DNA from: JALSHZ01 sp964614535
GTDB lineage: Bacteria; Pseudomonadota; Gammaproteobacteria; UWMA-0217
Assembly: GCA_964614535.1 (NCBI GenBank)
Contig: CAZTOZ010000023.1
Location: 83,150-147,149 of the forward strand
Length of the DNA stretch: 64,000 bases
Direction of reading: 5' to 3'
Shown: positions 9,610 to 18,526 of the stretch, piece after piece
Numbering within the stretch: position 1 is the first letter of the stretch
Layout: every line of letters starts with the position of its first letter
The notes under the pieces: generated by a model
What the model saw: only the letters and a program-made list of their open reading frames with translations
The model's database searches: none
What the model was told of the DNA's origin: nothing
Program-made: the position numbers and the translations under genes

Positions 9610-9633
9610 TGACTTGACCGGGCGGTCAAGTCA
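9610..9633. promoter_or_regulatory. TetR-type operator upstream of tetR
   Basis: A perfect 11-base inverted repeat, TGACTTGACCG / CGGTCAAGTCA with a GG spacer, 11 bases before the tetR start. It is the most complete of three palindromes sharing GACCG-NN-CGGTCAAG and lies between the divergent tetR and thrC genes. Confidence 0.75.
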
Positions 9634-9776
9634 AGCGCGAAGCCTCTGCGGGCCGGCTGCCATGGAGGGGCCGGACCATCCGCTATCGGTTCACGCTGGA
9701 CGGGTGTGCGCCGGTGGCACGGGCGGGGCAAAACAGCGATAATCCGCCGTTTCCACCGTTTTGGGAGTTCCACCCC

Positions 9777-11255
9777 ATGCAATTCATCGAAACCCGTGGC
9801 AACGACGGGCAACGCCCCGAGCAGGTGAGCTTCTCGAGCGCCATTCTGTCGCCGATGTCCTCCTATGGCGGTATCTACTCGCCACGGCGGTTGCCGACGA
9901 TGGGGGCGGGTTTCCTCGAACGGCATCTCGAGGCGGGGTACAAGACGCTGGCCCGTGACCTGCTGGCCTTGTTCGATATCGACATCGAGACAGAAGTGAT
10001 CGATGCGGCCCTGGATCTGTACGACCGTTTCGACGATCCCGCCAACCCCGCGCCGGTGACCAGGGTGCGTGACGGCCTCTACGTCAGCGAGTTGTGGCAC
10101 GGGCCGACGCGGGCCTTCAAGGACATGGCGTTGCAGCCCTTCGGCTATCTGCTGGCGGCCTTGGCGCGGCAGCGCGACGAGCAGTATCTGATTCTCGCCG
10201 CCACCAGCGGCGACACCGGGCCGGCCGCGCTGGAAACCTTCAAGAACCGCGACAACGTTCGGGTCGCCTGCCTCTATCCCGATGGCGGCACCTCCGATGT
10301 GCAGCGTCTGCAGATGGTCACCGAAGAAGCGCCGAATCTGAAGGTCATCGGCATCCACGGCGATTTCGACGACGCCCAGAGCGCGCTGAAGACATTACTT
10401 GGTTCCGAGCGTTTCAACGCCACGCTGCAACAGCAGGGGATTTCGCTGTCCGCCGCCAACTCCGTCAACTTCGGTCGCATCATCTTCCAGCTCATCTACC
10501 ATGTGCACAGCTACCTGGAGTTGGTGCGGCAGGGGGCGATCGAGCTGGGGGAGAAGGTCTACCTCGACGTACCCAGCGGCAACTTCGGCAATGCGCTGGG
10601 CGGCTACTACGCCATGAAGATGGGACTGCCGGTGGAGAAGATTCTCATCGCCTCCAACCGCAACAACGTGCTCACGCGGCTCATCAACGACGGGGAGTAC
10701 GACATGCGCGGCACGTCACTGGTCGCCACCACCTCGCCGGCCATGGACATCCTCAAATCCTCCAACGTGGAACGCATCCTGTTCGACTTCTATGGCGCCG
10801 GGCGTACCCGCGAGCTGATGCAGCAACTGGACGAGACGGGGTACTACCGGCTGACGGCGGACGAACTGGAGCGGCTGCAGGCCGTCTTCTCCGCCGACTA
10901 TTGCAGTGACGAAGAGGGACTCGCCTATATCCGCCAGACCTTCGACGAAGACGGTTATCTGATGGATCCTCACACCGCCACCTGCTTCAAGGCGTGGGAG
11001 ACACGGGCCGACCAGTCGATTCCGACCATCGCCTACTCGACCGCCGAGTGGACCAAGTTCTCGCCGACGATCGCCGCGGCCCTGACCGGGCAGGCGGGAT
11101 TGAGCGACATCGAGGCGCTGGAGACGGTCGCCACCCGGGCCGGCATCGCCATTCCGCCGCAGATCGCCGCCCTGTTCGACAAGGAGATCGCACAGAAGAC
11201 GGTCATCGACAAGGGGAGCATCGAGCAGGAGATCCTGCGTTTTCTCGACGCCTGA
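9777..11255 (+). CDS. thrC: Threonine synthase
   Basis: 492 residues, the long-form threonine synthase. It converts O-phosphohomoserine to threonine with PLP. Visible marks are the N-terminal MQFIETRG, YGGIYSPRRLP, the PLP lysine in GPTRAFKDMALQ, the SGDTGPAALE phosphate loop, SVNFGRIIFQLIYH and the glycine loop PSGNFGNALGGYYAMKMGLP. The start at 9777 gives the standard N-terminus; a longer frame from 9714 adds 21 residues that do not look like the family. No hom or thrB gene is adjacent. Confidence 0.96.
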   Translation: MQFIETRGNDGQRPEQVSFSSAILSPMSSYGGIYSPRRLPTMGAGFLERHLEAGYKTLARDLLALFDIDIETEVIDAALDLYDRFDDPANPAPVTRVRDGLYVSELWHGPTRAFKDMALQPFGYLLAALARQRDEQYLILAATSGDTGPAALETFKNRDNVRVACLYPDGGTSDVQRLQMVTEEAPNLKVIGIHGDFDDAQSALKTLLGSERFNATLQQQGISLSAANSVNFGRIIFQLIYHVHSYLELVRQGAIELGEKVYLDVPSGNFGNALGGYYAMKMGLPVEKILIASNRNNVLTRLINDGEYDMRGTSLVATTSPAMDILKSSNVERILFDFYGAGRTRELMQQLDETGYYRLTADELERLQAVFSADYCSDEEGLAYIRQTFDEDGYLMDPHTATCFKAWETRADQSIPTIAYSTAEWTKFSPTIAAALTGQAGLSDIEALETVATRAGIAIPPQIAALFDKEIAQKTVIDKGSIEQEILRFLDA

Positions 11256-11286
11256 GCAGGGCACCCGGCCAGGCCGATGGCGGGTC

Positions 11287-11844
11287 TCAGTAGAGCGCCC
11301 CGGCCTCCAGCAGCGCCTGCAGCGTCGGCGCGTCGCGATCCTTGGCGGAGAGAATCACCTGCTGACCATCTTCGATCGGCCAGGTGATGTTCAGTTCCGG
11401 GTCGTTCCAGCGCAGCTCGTAGGAGTCATCGGCGTGATAGTAGTCGGTGCATTTGTAGGCGAAGATCGCCGTCTGGCTGATGGTGTAGTAGGCGTGACCG
11501 AAGCCTTCCGGTACCCACAGCTGACGTTTGTTGTCCTCGGAGAGGATCGTGCCGACACTCTTGCCGAAGGTGGGGGAGTCGCGGCGCAGATCGACGGCGA
11601 TGTCATAGACGCTGCCGACGACGGCCCGTACCAGCTTGCCCTGGGGATTCTTCAGCTGGTAGTGGATGCCTCGCAGCGTCCCTCGGGTGGAGTAGCTTTC
11701 GTTGTCCTGGACGAAGCGGACGTCCAGCCCCGCCTCATGGAGAGTGCGGTAGTTCCATGTCTCCATGAAATAGCCGCGGTCGTCGCGGAAGACCCGGGGC
11801 TGGATGATTTTGACCTCGGGAATCTCGGTATCGATCAGTTCCAT
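11287..11844 (-). CDS. rfbC: dTDP-4-dehydrorhamnose 3,5-epimerase family protein
   Basis: 185 residues, normal length for RmlC/RfbC. The cupin has VFRDDRGYFMETWN, FVQDNESYSTRGTLRGIHYQ with the catalytic His, GSVYDIAVDLRRDSPTFGK, and VPEGFGHAYYTIS. It epimerises C3 and C5 of the dTDP-6-deoxy-4-ketohexose in nucleotide-sugar synthesis. It begins directly at the stop of the upstream SAF-domain gene with no gap, so the two are translated together. rmlA, B and D are not in the window, so a different sugar product is possible. Confidence 0.92.
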   Translation of the reverse strand: MELIDTEIPEVKIIQPRVFRDDRGYFMETWNYRTLHEAGLDVRFVQDNESYSTRGTLRGIHYQLKNPQGKLVRAVVGSVYDIAVDLRRDSPTFGKSVGTILSEDNKRQLWVPEGFGHAYYTISQTAIFAYKCTDYYHADDSYELRWNDPELNITWPIEDGQQVILSAKDRDAPTLQALLEAGALY

Positions 11845-13005
11845 CTAGGCAGCCTTTTCTTGTTGTTCCTTGAGCTTCATCACGATGTCCAGTGCCATCG
11901 ATTCGGGCAGATCCACATCGTCCCAAGTGAGGATTTCGCCAGCTTCGATATCACGGGTCAACACCGCGTTGGAGAGCAATCCGATGGGCACGTGCTTCTC
12001 CGGTGCCTCCGACAGCCGGGCCGCCTCGCCGCGCACCTCGAAGCCGCCGATGCCGCGCTTGATCGTCGTTCCTGCCTCGAGGTCGGTCTTGGCGATCGAC
12101 ACCATGCCGATCGTCGGCGTCGGTGAATTGTTCAGCAGCACCGGCCCTCCGGCCATGACGCGGCGAATGGTCTTGACGATCTCGATGGCACAGAGGTGAT
12201 AGTTGCGCATCAGGACGTAGTAGGGCCCCTCGCCCATCTTGATGTTGGCGAGCATCCCGCGTTCGGCCTCGTCGTGTTTGGCGGTGATGAAGACCCCCGG
12301 CGGCTGTCCCATCGAGACGATGAAATCGGCGATGGGCTGGCCCAGCTCGACGGCGATTTCCGCCAGCTGCTTGGCCGTCTCGGTGGTGTCGTCGGTGCGC
12401 GGCCCCTCCATGCCCTGTTTGGTGATGGTGGCGCCGAGCCCGTTGGCGATGAAGGCCTGTTCGAACTGGAGCTTGGTGCCGTCGGTGAACGAAGTGGTCT
12501 GGTCTAGGCTGAAGCCCTGCTTCTTCGACCAGAACTCCATGTCCTCCCGCGATGGGTTGTGGTTCAGATACCCCTTCATGTTGCCGTAGACCAGCGGCTC
12601 GAACCCCATCTGCACGATGTCTTCGTGCAGCGCGGCGAGGCAGCCGGGCTGGTCGCCCTCGGCCTCGGTCAGATACCCCTTGTCGGCAAACCAGGAACCG
12701 GTGGTGACATGGAATTCGGTGTCCATCGTCACCACCGGCAGGCCGGCGGAGAAGGCCTTGTCGACCGCCACCGTGGCATTGAGCACGTCACCGCTGCATT
12801 CGAGGATCAGATCGGCGTTGTCGATCACCTGGTCGAGCGAATTGCTCAGTACCCCGGGCAGCGGATAGTCGTCGATGCTGTCGATGTCGCGCCGGGTGTA
12901 GGCACCGGTGATCCGCAGATCCGGGTGGTGGTTGACGATCAGCCGGGAGACGGCCCGGGCGATGAAGCCGGTGCCGATGATGCCGATGCGAGTGCTTGCT
13001 GTCAT
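11845..13005 (-). CDS. NAD(P)-binding oxidoreductase with C-terminal SAF domain (homoserine-dehydrogenase-like)
   Basis: 386 residues. An N-terminal Rossmann fold (RIGIIGTGFIARAV, with LILECSGDV and VVTMDTEFHV) is followed by a middle domain (EPLVYGNMKGYLNHNP, FTDGTKLQFEQAFIANGLG) and a C-terminal SAF-like segment (NAVLTRDIEAGEILTWDDVDLP). This layout matches proteins labelled predicted homoserine dehydrogenase that often sit in surface-sugar clusters. The ATG at 13005 is preferred to one at 13020 because GGAG lies 9 bases before it. Placement between rfbC and a WcaJ-like gene suggests a role in making an unusual sugar or its substituent; the substrate is unknown. Confidence 0.8.
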   Translation of the reverse strand: MTASTRIGIIGTGFIARAVSRLIVNHHPDLRITGAYTRRDIDSIDDYPLPGVLSNSLDQVIDNADLILECSGDVLNATVAVDKAFSAGLPVVTMDTEFHVTTGSWFADKGYLTEAEGDQPGCLAALHEDIVQMGFEPLVYGNMKGYLNHNPSREDMEFWSKKQGFSLDQTTSFTDGTKLQFEQAFIANGLGATITKQGMEGPRTDDTTETAKQLAEIAVELGQPIADFIVSMGQPPGVFITAKHDEAERGMLANIKMGEGPYYVLMRNYHLCAIEIVKTIRRVMAGGPVLLNNSPTPTIGMVSIAKTDLEAGTTIKRGIGGFEVRGEAARLSEAPEKHVPIGLLSNAVLTRDIEAGEILTWDDVDLPESMALDIVMKLKEQQEKAA

Positions 13006-13093
13006 GCCGTGTTGCTCCATGATTGGTCGAGGGTGACCAGGGTCACCGTTGTTCTTCCCGATTGTAGTTGTTGTCCTTCGATGCGGTGGCCCG

Positions 13094-14575
13094 TCAGTAG
13101 GCCGTCTCGCCGGTGAACCCTTTGATGATGGTCATCAGAATGATCTTGATGTCGAGGAATATCGACCACTTGCGAATGTAGTCGATGTCGTAGATGACAC
13201 GGCGCTGCATCTTGTCGAGGGAGTCGGTCTCGCCCCGCAGGCCGTTGACCTGGGCCCAGCCGGTGATCCCCGGCTTGATCTTGTGCCGCAGCATGTAGCC
13301 CCCGATGATGTTGCGGTAGGCCTCGTTGTGGGCCACCGCGTGCGGACGCGGGCCGACGATCGACATCGTCCCCATCAACACATTGATGAACTGGGGCAGT
13401 TCGTCCAGCGAGGTCCGGCGCAGATAGGCGCCGAAACGCGTCACCCGGGGATCGTCCTTCGTCACCTGACGGAAGTCGGTGCCATCCTCCAGCACCCGCA
13501 TGGTGCGGAACTTCCACACCTTGATCGGCTTGCCGTCGAGCCCGTAGCGGGTCTGCTTGAAGATGATGGGGCCCTTGGAGGTGGCCTTGATGCCGATGGC
13601 GATCAGAATCATCGGCACGGCGATGACGGTGAGGATCGCCAGCGAGAAGACGATGTCCTCGGTGCGCTTGACGACCCCTCGCAGGCCTGAGACCGGGTTT
13701 TCATAGACGCTCACCGCCGGCACGCCATTGATGTCGACGATATGGGTGAAGTGGGTCTCCATCGAGTAGAAGTCGGGCACCACGTAGACCGCGACCATGG
13801 TGTTGGAGAGCATCCGGGTGATTTCCAGGATCTTGTGTTCCGCCCGCATCGGCATGGTGATGAAAACGACGTCGAACTCGCCTTTCTCTGCCGCTTTGAC
13901 CATGTCCTCGAAGGTGCCGTCCACCGGCAGCCCCTGTTTCAGGCGGCCCACGGCCTCCTGCTTGCGCCGGTTGATGATACGGCCGACGTGGTGGTAATCG
14001 AGGTGGGAGCGGTTGTCGTAGACGCCGACCAGCTCGTAGCCCACCCACGGGTTGTCCTCGATCTGGCTCTTGACGTGACGGCCGATCGGCCCGGCACCGG
14101 CGATGGCGATGCGGCGGGTATTGATGCCGTGGGCCCGCAGAAAGCGCACCGACGCATTGAGCACGATCCGCACCAGCATGAACCCCAGGATCGAGATCAC
14201 GAACCAGGCCCCGGCCAGCACCCAGTCCAGGTGTTCGATACTCTGGTCGAAGATCAGGGCGATGATCAGCAGCGTCAGGCCGGTGAACATCCAGGCGAGG
14301 GTCGCCAATGCCACCATCCAGAAGCGGGACAGAAAGGTGTTGGTGATCTTCCAGTTCTGATAGACGTGGAAGAACTCGGCGTAGAACTGCATCAGCAGAA
14401 TGGCCAGCAACGCGTAGAAGGCGTGGACGCGGATCCAGCCTTCCTCCGCGGTGCCGGTGATATTGACGGCGATGAACAGCGAGATGCCGATGGCGAGCGA
14501 GTCGAGCACCCGTGCCAGCAGCGACAGCGGATGTTGTGATGCCACGATCGGTGTTCTTGAGGAGAGCGTCTGCAT
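13094..14575 (-). CDS. Undecaprenyl-phosphate sugar-1-phosphate transferase (WcaJ-like)
   Basis: 493 residues. Four N-terminal hydrophobic helices are followed by a Rossmann-like domain (RRIAIAGAGPIGRHVKSQIED), another helix (VFSLAILTVIAVPMILIAIGIK) and the catalytic polyprenyl-glycosylphosphotransferase domain (GPIIFKQTRYGLDGKPIKVWKFRTM, RRTSLDELPQFINVLMGTMSIVGPRPHAVAHNE, KPGITGWAQVNGLRGETD). It loads the first sugar phosphate onto undecaprenyl phosphate to start exopolysaccharide or O-unit synthesis at the inner membrane. The exact sugar (probably glucose) cannot be read from sequence. The leader holds an (AAC)n tract and CAACAACC directly before the ATG. Confidence 0.92.
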   Translation of the reverse strand: MQTLSSRTPIVASQHPLSLLARVLDSLAIGISLFIAVNITGTAEEGWIRVHAFYALLAILLMQFYAEFFHVYQNWKITNTFLSRFWMVALATLAWMFTGLTLLIIALIFDQSIEHLDWVLAGAWFVISILGFMLVRIVLNASVRFLRAHGINTRRIAIAGAGPIGRHVKSQIEDNPWVGYELVGVYDNRSHLDYHHVGRIINRRKQEAVGRLKQGLPVDGTFEDMVKAAEKGEFDVVFITMPMRAEHKILEITRMLSNTMVAVYVVPDFYSMETHFTHIVDINGVPAVSVYENPVSGLRGVVKRTEDIVFSLAILTVIAVPMILIAIGIKATSKGPIIFKQTRYGLDGKPIKVWKFRTMRVLEDGTDFRQVTKDDPRVTRFGAYLRRTSLDELPQFINVLMGTMSIVGPRPHAVAHNEAYRNIIGGYMLRHKIKPGITGWAQVNGLRGETDSLDKMQRRVIYDIDYIRKWSIFLDIKIILMTIIKGFTGETAY

Positions 14576-14923
14576 GGTTGTTGGCGATCAGGGTTCCCGA
14601 GTCAGGCTCGTTGGTTGCTATTTTTGTTGTTGTTGTTCAGCCGGATGTTCCGATCCTTGGTCGACACGAACCATGTTGCGCTGGCAACGCACCGAGGCGT
14701 CTCACTCGCCAGAACCTGCCTGGTCGGTGTGCGGCATCTCCCTGTACCGTCTGCTCCTTGCGCGGCCGAATCGTTCGGGCCGGTCAGCGCTGCATTAGAG
14801 CAGAGCCCTACAAGCCGAGTATATAGGCTTGATCACAAAACCGGTCGGCCGCAGCCCCCAACCCACGGCGAAACCGCGTGGGGTGTGACGGGGTGAGGAT
14901 TCCGGGTGGTGCCACGGGCGGCC
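14576..14923. other. Leader region of the WcaJ-like gene
   Basis: 348 bases between the WcaJ-like gene and the repeat at 14924. It must hold the promoter of the sugar block. Visible features are an (AAC)4 tract (14624-14637, minus-strand reading) and CAACAACC touching the start codon. I saw no JUMPstart/ops element. Confidence 0.5.
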
Positions 14924-15038
14924 AGCCCGGATATTGCACGAGAATACAGGATGTTGGGAGAATCTCGGCGAGACCGTTTGTTTGATTCGCCGAAAAGCAT
15001 AGCGGTTTTTCCCAACGATCTTGTGAAAGATCCGGGCT
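14924..15038 (-). repeat. MITE-like repeat copy A with terminal inverted repeats
   Basis: 115 bases bounded by related ends, AGCCCGGATATTGCACGAGA and, from the other side, AGCCCGGATCTTTCACAAGA (17 of 20 identical). The inside core matches copy B at 41.2 kb over about 80 bases at roughly 78% identity. The TAG stop codon of the response-regulator gene is part of the element end, so the insertion defines that gene's 3' terminus. No internal ORF of note. Confidence 0.75.
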
Positions 15039-15708
15039 AGGCGGAGGAGGGGTCGCCGAGAATGTCTTCCACTGGCTTGATGATGCCATGGCGCATCGCC
15101 AGTCGCACCAGCTCGGTGCTGTTGTGGACCTGCAGCTTGGCCTTGATCTGGGTGCTGTAGTTGGCGACTGTCTTGTAGCTGAGCGCCAGCTCCTTGGCCG
15201 CCTCGTGGGGCGACATCCCCTGTGCCAGCAGGCAGAAGATCTCGAACTCACGCGTCGTCAGACAGGCGAAGACGTCCTCGTCGCCGCGGGACTTGCGCAA
15301 CGCCAGATTCTGCGCCAGCGCCTTGTCCAGGTAGGACTTGCCGGCGGCCACGGCGCGGACGCCATCGAGCATGACCTCGGGTGCGCAGTTCTTGGTGATA
15401 TAGCCGAGCGCGCCGGCTTGCATCGCCTTCTCCACGAAGGCGATGTCGTCGTGCATGCTGAAGACCAGGATCGCGGCCGACTTGTCGCGTGCAATGATGC
15501 GGCGGATCGCCTCCATGCCGCCGATGCCCGGCAACGACAGATCCATGACGACGACGGTCGGATGCAGCTTGGCGAAATACTCGCAGGCCTGTTCGCCGCT
15601 TTCGGCCTCGGCCACCACCTCGATGTCGGGGGCGGTGTCGAGCAGGGAACGATACCCGGCGCGCACCACCGCATGATCGTCTACCAGCAGTACCTTGAGC
15701 TGTTTCAT
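15037..15708 (-). CDS. NarL/LuxR-family response regulator
   Basis: 223 residues. The receiver domain has the acidic pair in LLVDDH, phospho-Asp56 in VVMDLSLPG and the Lys in YITKNC. A LuxR-type helix-turn-helix follows (LTTREFEIFCLLAQGMSPHEAAKELALSYKTVANYSTQIKAKL). It is encoded 15 bases after its histidine kinase and should be phosphorylated by it. The last codons run into repeat copy A, which supplies the stop. The target genes are not evident; the GacA/UvrY-like architecture does not settle them. Confidence 0.93.
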   Translation of the reverse strand: MKQLKVLLVDDHAVVRAGYRSLLDTAPDIEVVAEAESGEQACEYFAKLHPTVVVMDLSLPGIGGMEAIRRIIARDKSAAILVFSMHDDIAFVEKAMQAGALGYITKNCAPEVMLDGVRAVAAGKSYLDKALAQNLALRKSRGDEDVFACLTTREFEIFCLLAQGMSPHEAAKELALSYKTVANYSTQIKAKLQVHNSTELVRLAMRHGIIKPVEDILGDPSSA

Positions 15709-15723
15709 CGTCGCTCCTCTCGT

Positions 15724-17049
15724 TCAGGTTTCAGGAGATGCCGGAATGACGAGGTCGATCTTTACACCCCGTCCGGGCCGGCCTACAAGGGAGAGGCTCC
15801 CGTTACATGAGTCGGCGCGATTCTGCATCCCGGACAACCCCATTCCCAGCGGCCGGGTCTTCGGGTCGAATCCCTGGCCGTCGTCCTCGATGTGCAGGCT
15901 GATGCGGCCATCGTCGCTGCGCTGCAGCAGGATGGTGACGTTCGATGCCCGGGCATGCTTGGCGATATTGGTCAGCGCCTCCTGCACGATACGATAGATG
16001 TGGATGCTCACGTCGTCGTCCAGATCCTCGAAACGGCCGTTGATCGACAGTGCCGTGAAGGTGTTCTCGTGGATACTGTTCCAGCCGTCGACCAGACGCT
16101 CGATGGCGGTGACCAGCCCCAGCTCGTCGAGCACCACCGGCCGCAGGCGGTTCATCATGCCGCGCACCACCGAATACATGTGGTTGCAGATATCGGTGAT
16201 GGCACCGGCCGCCGCACCATTCTCCGGACAGGCCCGGGTCAGCGACGCCGCCTGTGCCTTGATGGCGGTGATCGACTGCCCCAGCTCGTCGTGCAACTCC
16301 TGTGCCATGTGGCGCTGGTTCGCCTCCAGCATCTGCAGCATGCGGCGGCTCAGTGCCTTGTTCTCGGTCTTCTGCCGGTCCAGTACCGAGGCCATGTGGT
16401 TGAACTTCTGCGACAACTGGTTCAGCTCCGGCAGATCGAACGCCGGCAGCCGCGCCTTGTAGTCGCCGGCCTGGATGATGTCGAGGCCGGAGGAGATCTC
16501 GTTCACCGGGCGCAGCGCACGGCGCACGATCAGCCAGGTGAGGACGATGCTGATGGCCGTGAAGGTGCCGATCAGCAGCAGGATGGTGCGGGTGTCGCGC
16601 CAGACCCGGCCGATCTCGTGGCGCGGGTCGGGGGTGATGGTGATCTCCACCGGCGTGCCGCCGGCGCCGTCGAACTGACGGTGGTACGCCCTCAGCCCCG
16701 GTGTCACCATCTTCATGAACCACCACGGCGCGCTGCCCTGGTGGTGAGGATTGCTGATGGTGACCATCCGTGGTGCGGCGTAACCGACCTGGTTGATCGT
16801 CAGATTGAGGTCGCGGATGCTCTCGATCCGGCCGAGCTGCTCGACCAGCACGTCCATCGGGGTGCGCCCGCCGCTGGCCTGACTGCTGAGGAAGACGGCG
16901 GACAACAGCTGCATCGTCACCTCGGCGTCGTTGTCCAGCTCGTTGGCGACGCTCACGCGGGCGTTCTTGATGACCAGCAGCGCGCCGGCCATCAGCATCG
17001 TGGCGACCACGGCCAGAATCAACAGCGTGATGCGGGTGGCGAGACTCAT
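15724..17049 (-). CDS. Membrane sensor histidine kinase (HisKA_3 type)
   Basis: 441 residues. Helix 1 (residues about 8-27), a periplasmic domain of about 125 residues resembling the LapD/MoxY N-terminal domain, helix 2 (about 155-176), HAMP (RRALRPVNEISSGLDIIQAGDY), then a HisKA_3 dimerisation domain with His253 in MAQELHDELGQSI and an ATPase domain (VQEALTNIAKHARA, IEDDGQGF, GLSGMQNRA). Autophosphorylates and signals to the adjacent NarL-type regulator, a MoxY/UhpB-like pairing. The signal is unknown. Confidence 0.92.
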   Translation of the reverse strand: MSLATRITLLILAVVATMLMAGALLVIKNARVSVANELDNDAEVTMQLLSAVFLSSQASGGRTPMDVLVEQLGRIESIRDLNLTINQVGYAAPRMVTISNPHHQGSAPWWFMKMVTPGLRAYHRQFDGAGGTPVEITITPDPRHEIGRVWRDTRTILLLIGTFTAISIVLTWLIVRRALRPVNEISSGLDIIQAGDYKARLPAFDLPELNQLSQKFNHMASVLDRQKTENKALSRRMLQMLEANQRHMAQELHDELGQSITAIKAQAASLTRACPENGAAAGAITDICNHMYSVVRGMMNRLRPVVLDELGLVTAIERLVDGWNSIHENTFTALSINGRFEDLDDDVSIHIYRIVQEALTNIAKHARASNVTILLQRSDDGRISLHIEDDGQGFDPKTRPLGMGLSGMQNRADSCNGSLSLVGRPGRGVKIDLVIPASPET

Positions 17050-17109
17050 GGCGACATTATGGCCGAGAGCGGCCGAATTCTCACCCTGCCCGGGCGCCGT
17101 CCAGGACGA

Positions 17110-17265
17110 TCACACCAGGCGCAGGAAACCGGCCGCCAGCAGCACCAGCATGGTCGCCGCGATCCCGAACAGCAGGTTGGACTGCCGCCGTTTCAGCGGC
17201 CGGATGGCCCAGGCGTACCAGGCCATGACCAGCGCCACGGCGAACAGGACGAACAGCAGCCGCAT
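17110..17265 (-). CDS. Small two-helix membrane protein coupled to ygfZ
   Basis: 51 residues: helix 1 about residues 2-20, a basic turn IRPLKRRQ, helix 2 about 31-49. The ATG shares a base with the ygfZ TGA (ATG/TGA overlap at 17265), so it is translationally coupled to ygfZ. Homology is not recognised. It may help anchor or regulate a partner at the membrane, but this is only a context guess. Confidence 0.6.
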   Translation of the reverse strand: MRLLFVLFAVALVMAWYAWAIRPLKRRQSNLLFGIAATMLVLLAAGFLRLV

Positions 17266-18332
17266 CAGGTTTTCTTCTCTTTCGGTGGCGGAAAGTCGTA
17301 GGGTGGTGGCGTCACGCGACCGGCGGGGCCGTCGCGATCGCCCAGCAGAATCGGACCGTCGCCGTCCGCATAGTGGGTCTTCAGCACGGCCAGGCTCTCG
17401 ATGCCGCCATCGGGATGGTGTGCCGCCATGACGACATTGCCGACTGGCTGCTCCCCCTCGGTGGAGTAGAGCTTCGTGCCCGGTTCGGGCAGCGCCTCGA
17501 TATCGAAGTGGAGCCGGTACATGCGTCGCTTGGGCGCGCCGAGATAGTGCATGCGCGCCACCACCTCCTGACCGGTGTAGCAACCTTTCTGGAAGCTGAC
17601 GCCACCGATGATCTCGTAGTTGATCATCTGCGGGACGAACAGTTCCCGGGTGCCGGCCGAGACGGTGGGTATTCCGGCAAGGATGTCCAGCAGCCGCCAG
17701 TTTTCGGCACCGACCGGTGCGCAGCGGACGTTCAGCGCGGTCCACAGCGAGGTCATCTCGTCCAGCTCGCCGAACATCTCGAAGCGGGGCAGAGGGCCGG
17801 GCACCCGGATCACGGTGACGCCACCGAGGGTGGCCACCTCGTCGATCGCCCCGGGACAGCCACCGAGCGCCTGTTCCAGCTCCTCCACGGCGGTGGCGCC
17901 GGAGATGCCGAAGCGCACCAGCGCGTCGTTGCCATCCTCCAGCGTCACGTCGCTGCGCAGCACATACATGCGCAGGCGCTTGAGCGTCTCCTCCAGCAGA
18001 TCGCAGGCCACCGTCATGTAGATGGTCCGATCGCGGCGGAACAGGCGAAAAGTGGCCAGCGCCCGACCTTTCGGCGTGCAGAACGCCGCCAGTCGGGAGT
18101 GGCCGGCATCGACGGTGCGGACGTCGGCGGTGAGCTGCCCCTGCAGGAACGTCTCCATGTCGTCGCCATAGGCCTGAAGAAGGCCGACATGCGAGAGATC
18201 GCAGATGACGGTGCCGCCGAGGGTGGCGCGGCGCTCCCGCTCGACATTGCCGAAGCTGGCCACTTCGTGCTCGTTGTCATCGGCAAATTCGGCGCCGCTA
18301 TCGATCAGTAGCTCTTTCCATTCAGGTTTCAT
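17265..18332 (-). CDS. ygfZ: tRNA-modifying/Fe-S maturation protein YgfZ (folate-binding)
   Basis: 355 residues, GcvT-like. The diagnostic YgfZ motif KGCYTGQEVVARMHYLG is present near residue 248, and the N-terminal half has LSHVGLLQAYGDDMETFLQGQLTADV typical of the family. YgfZ acts with folate in repairing or assembling certain [4Fe-4S] enzymes such as MiaB. An ISC operon and several Fe-S enzymes lie elsewhere in the window. The leader holds repeated AAC/ACC triplets just before the ATG. It is divergent from ygfX, with no sdhE between them. Confidence 0.92.
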   Translation of the reverse strand: MKPEWKELLIDSGAEFADDNEHEVASFGNVERERRATLGGTVICDLSHVGLLQAYGDDMETFLQGQLTADVRTVDAGHSRLAAFCTPKGRALATFRLFRRDRTIYMTVACDLLEETLKRLRMYVLRSDVTLEDGNDALVRFGISGATAVEELEQALGGCPGAIDEVATLGGVTVIRVPGPLPRFEMFGELDEMTSLWTALNVRCAPVGAENWRLLDILAGIPTVSAGTRELFVPQMINYEIIGGVSFQKGCYTGQEVVARMHYLGAPKRRMYRLHFDIEALPEPGTKLYSTEGEQPVGNVVMAAHHPDGGIESLAVLKTHYADGDGPILLGDRDGPAGRVTPPPYDFPPPKEKKT

Positions 18333-18526
18333 AGTGGTTGTTCGTTTCTCTTTGGTGGTTGTGGTCGTCGGCTGGCCCCGGTGCGGGGCGTTGAAAAATG
18401 GGAAAATGGCCGGATCGTAGTCCTGACAACGGTGGACGGGCCATTGACAAAGATGCGGATACTTTACCCCAACTCAAGCGCCGGCGCAGAGTGCCGCCGA
18501 CGGGGCGGGGGCGTACCGGCGCCAGC

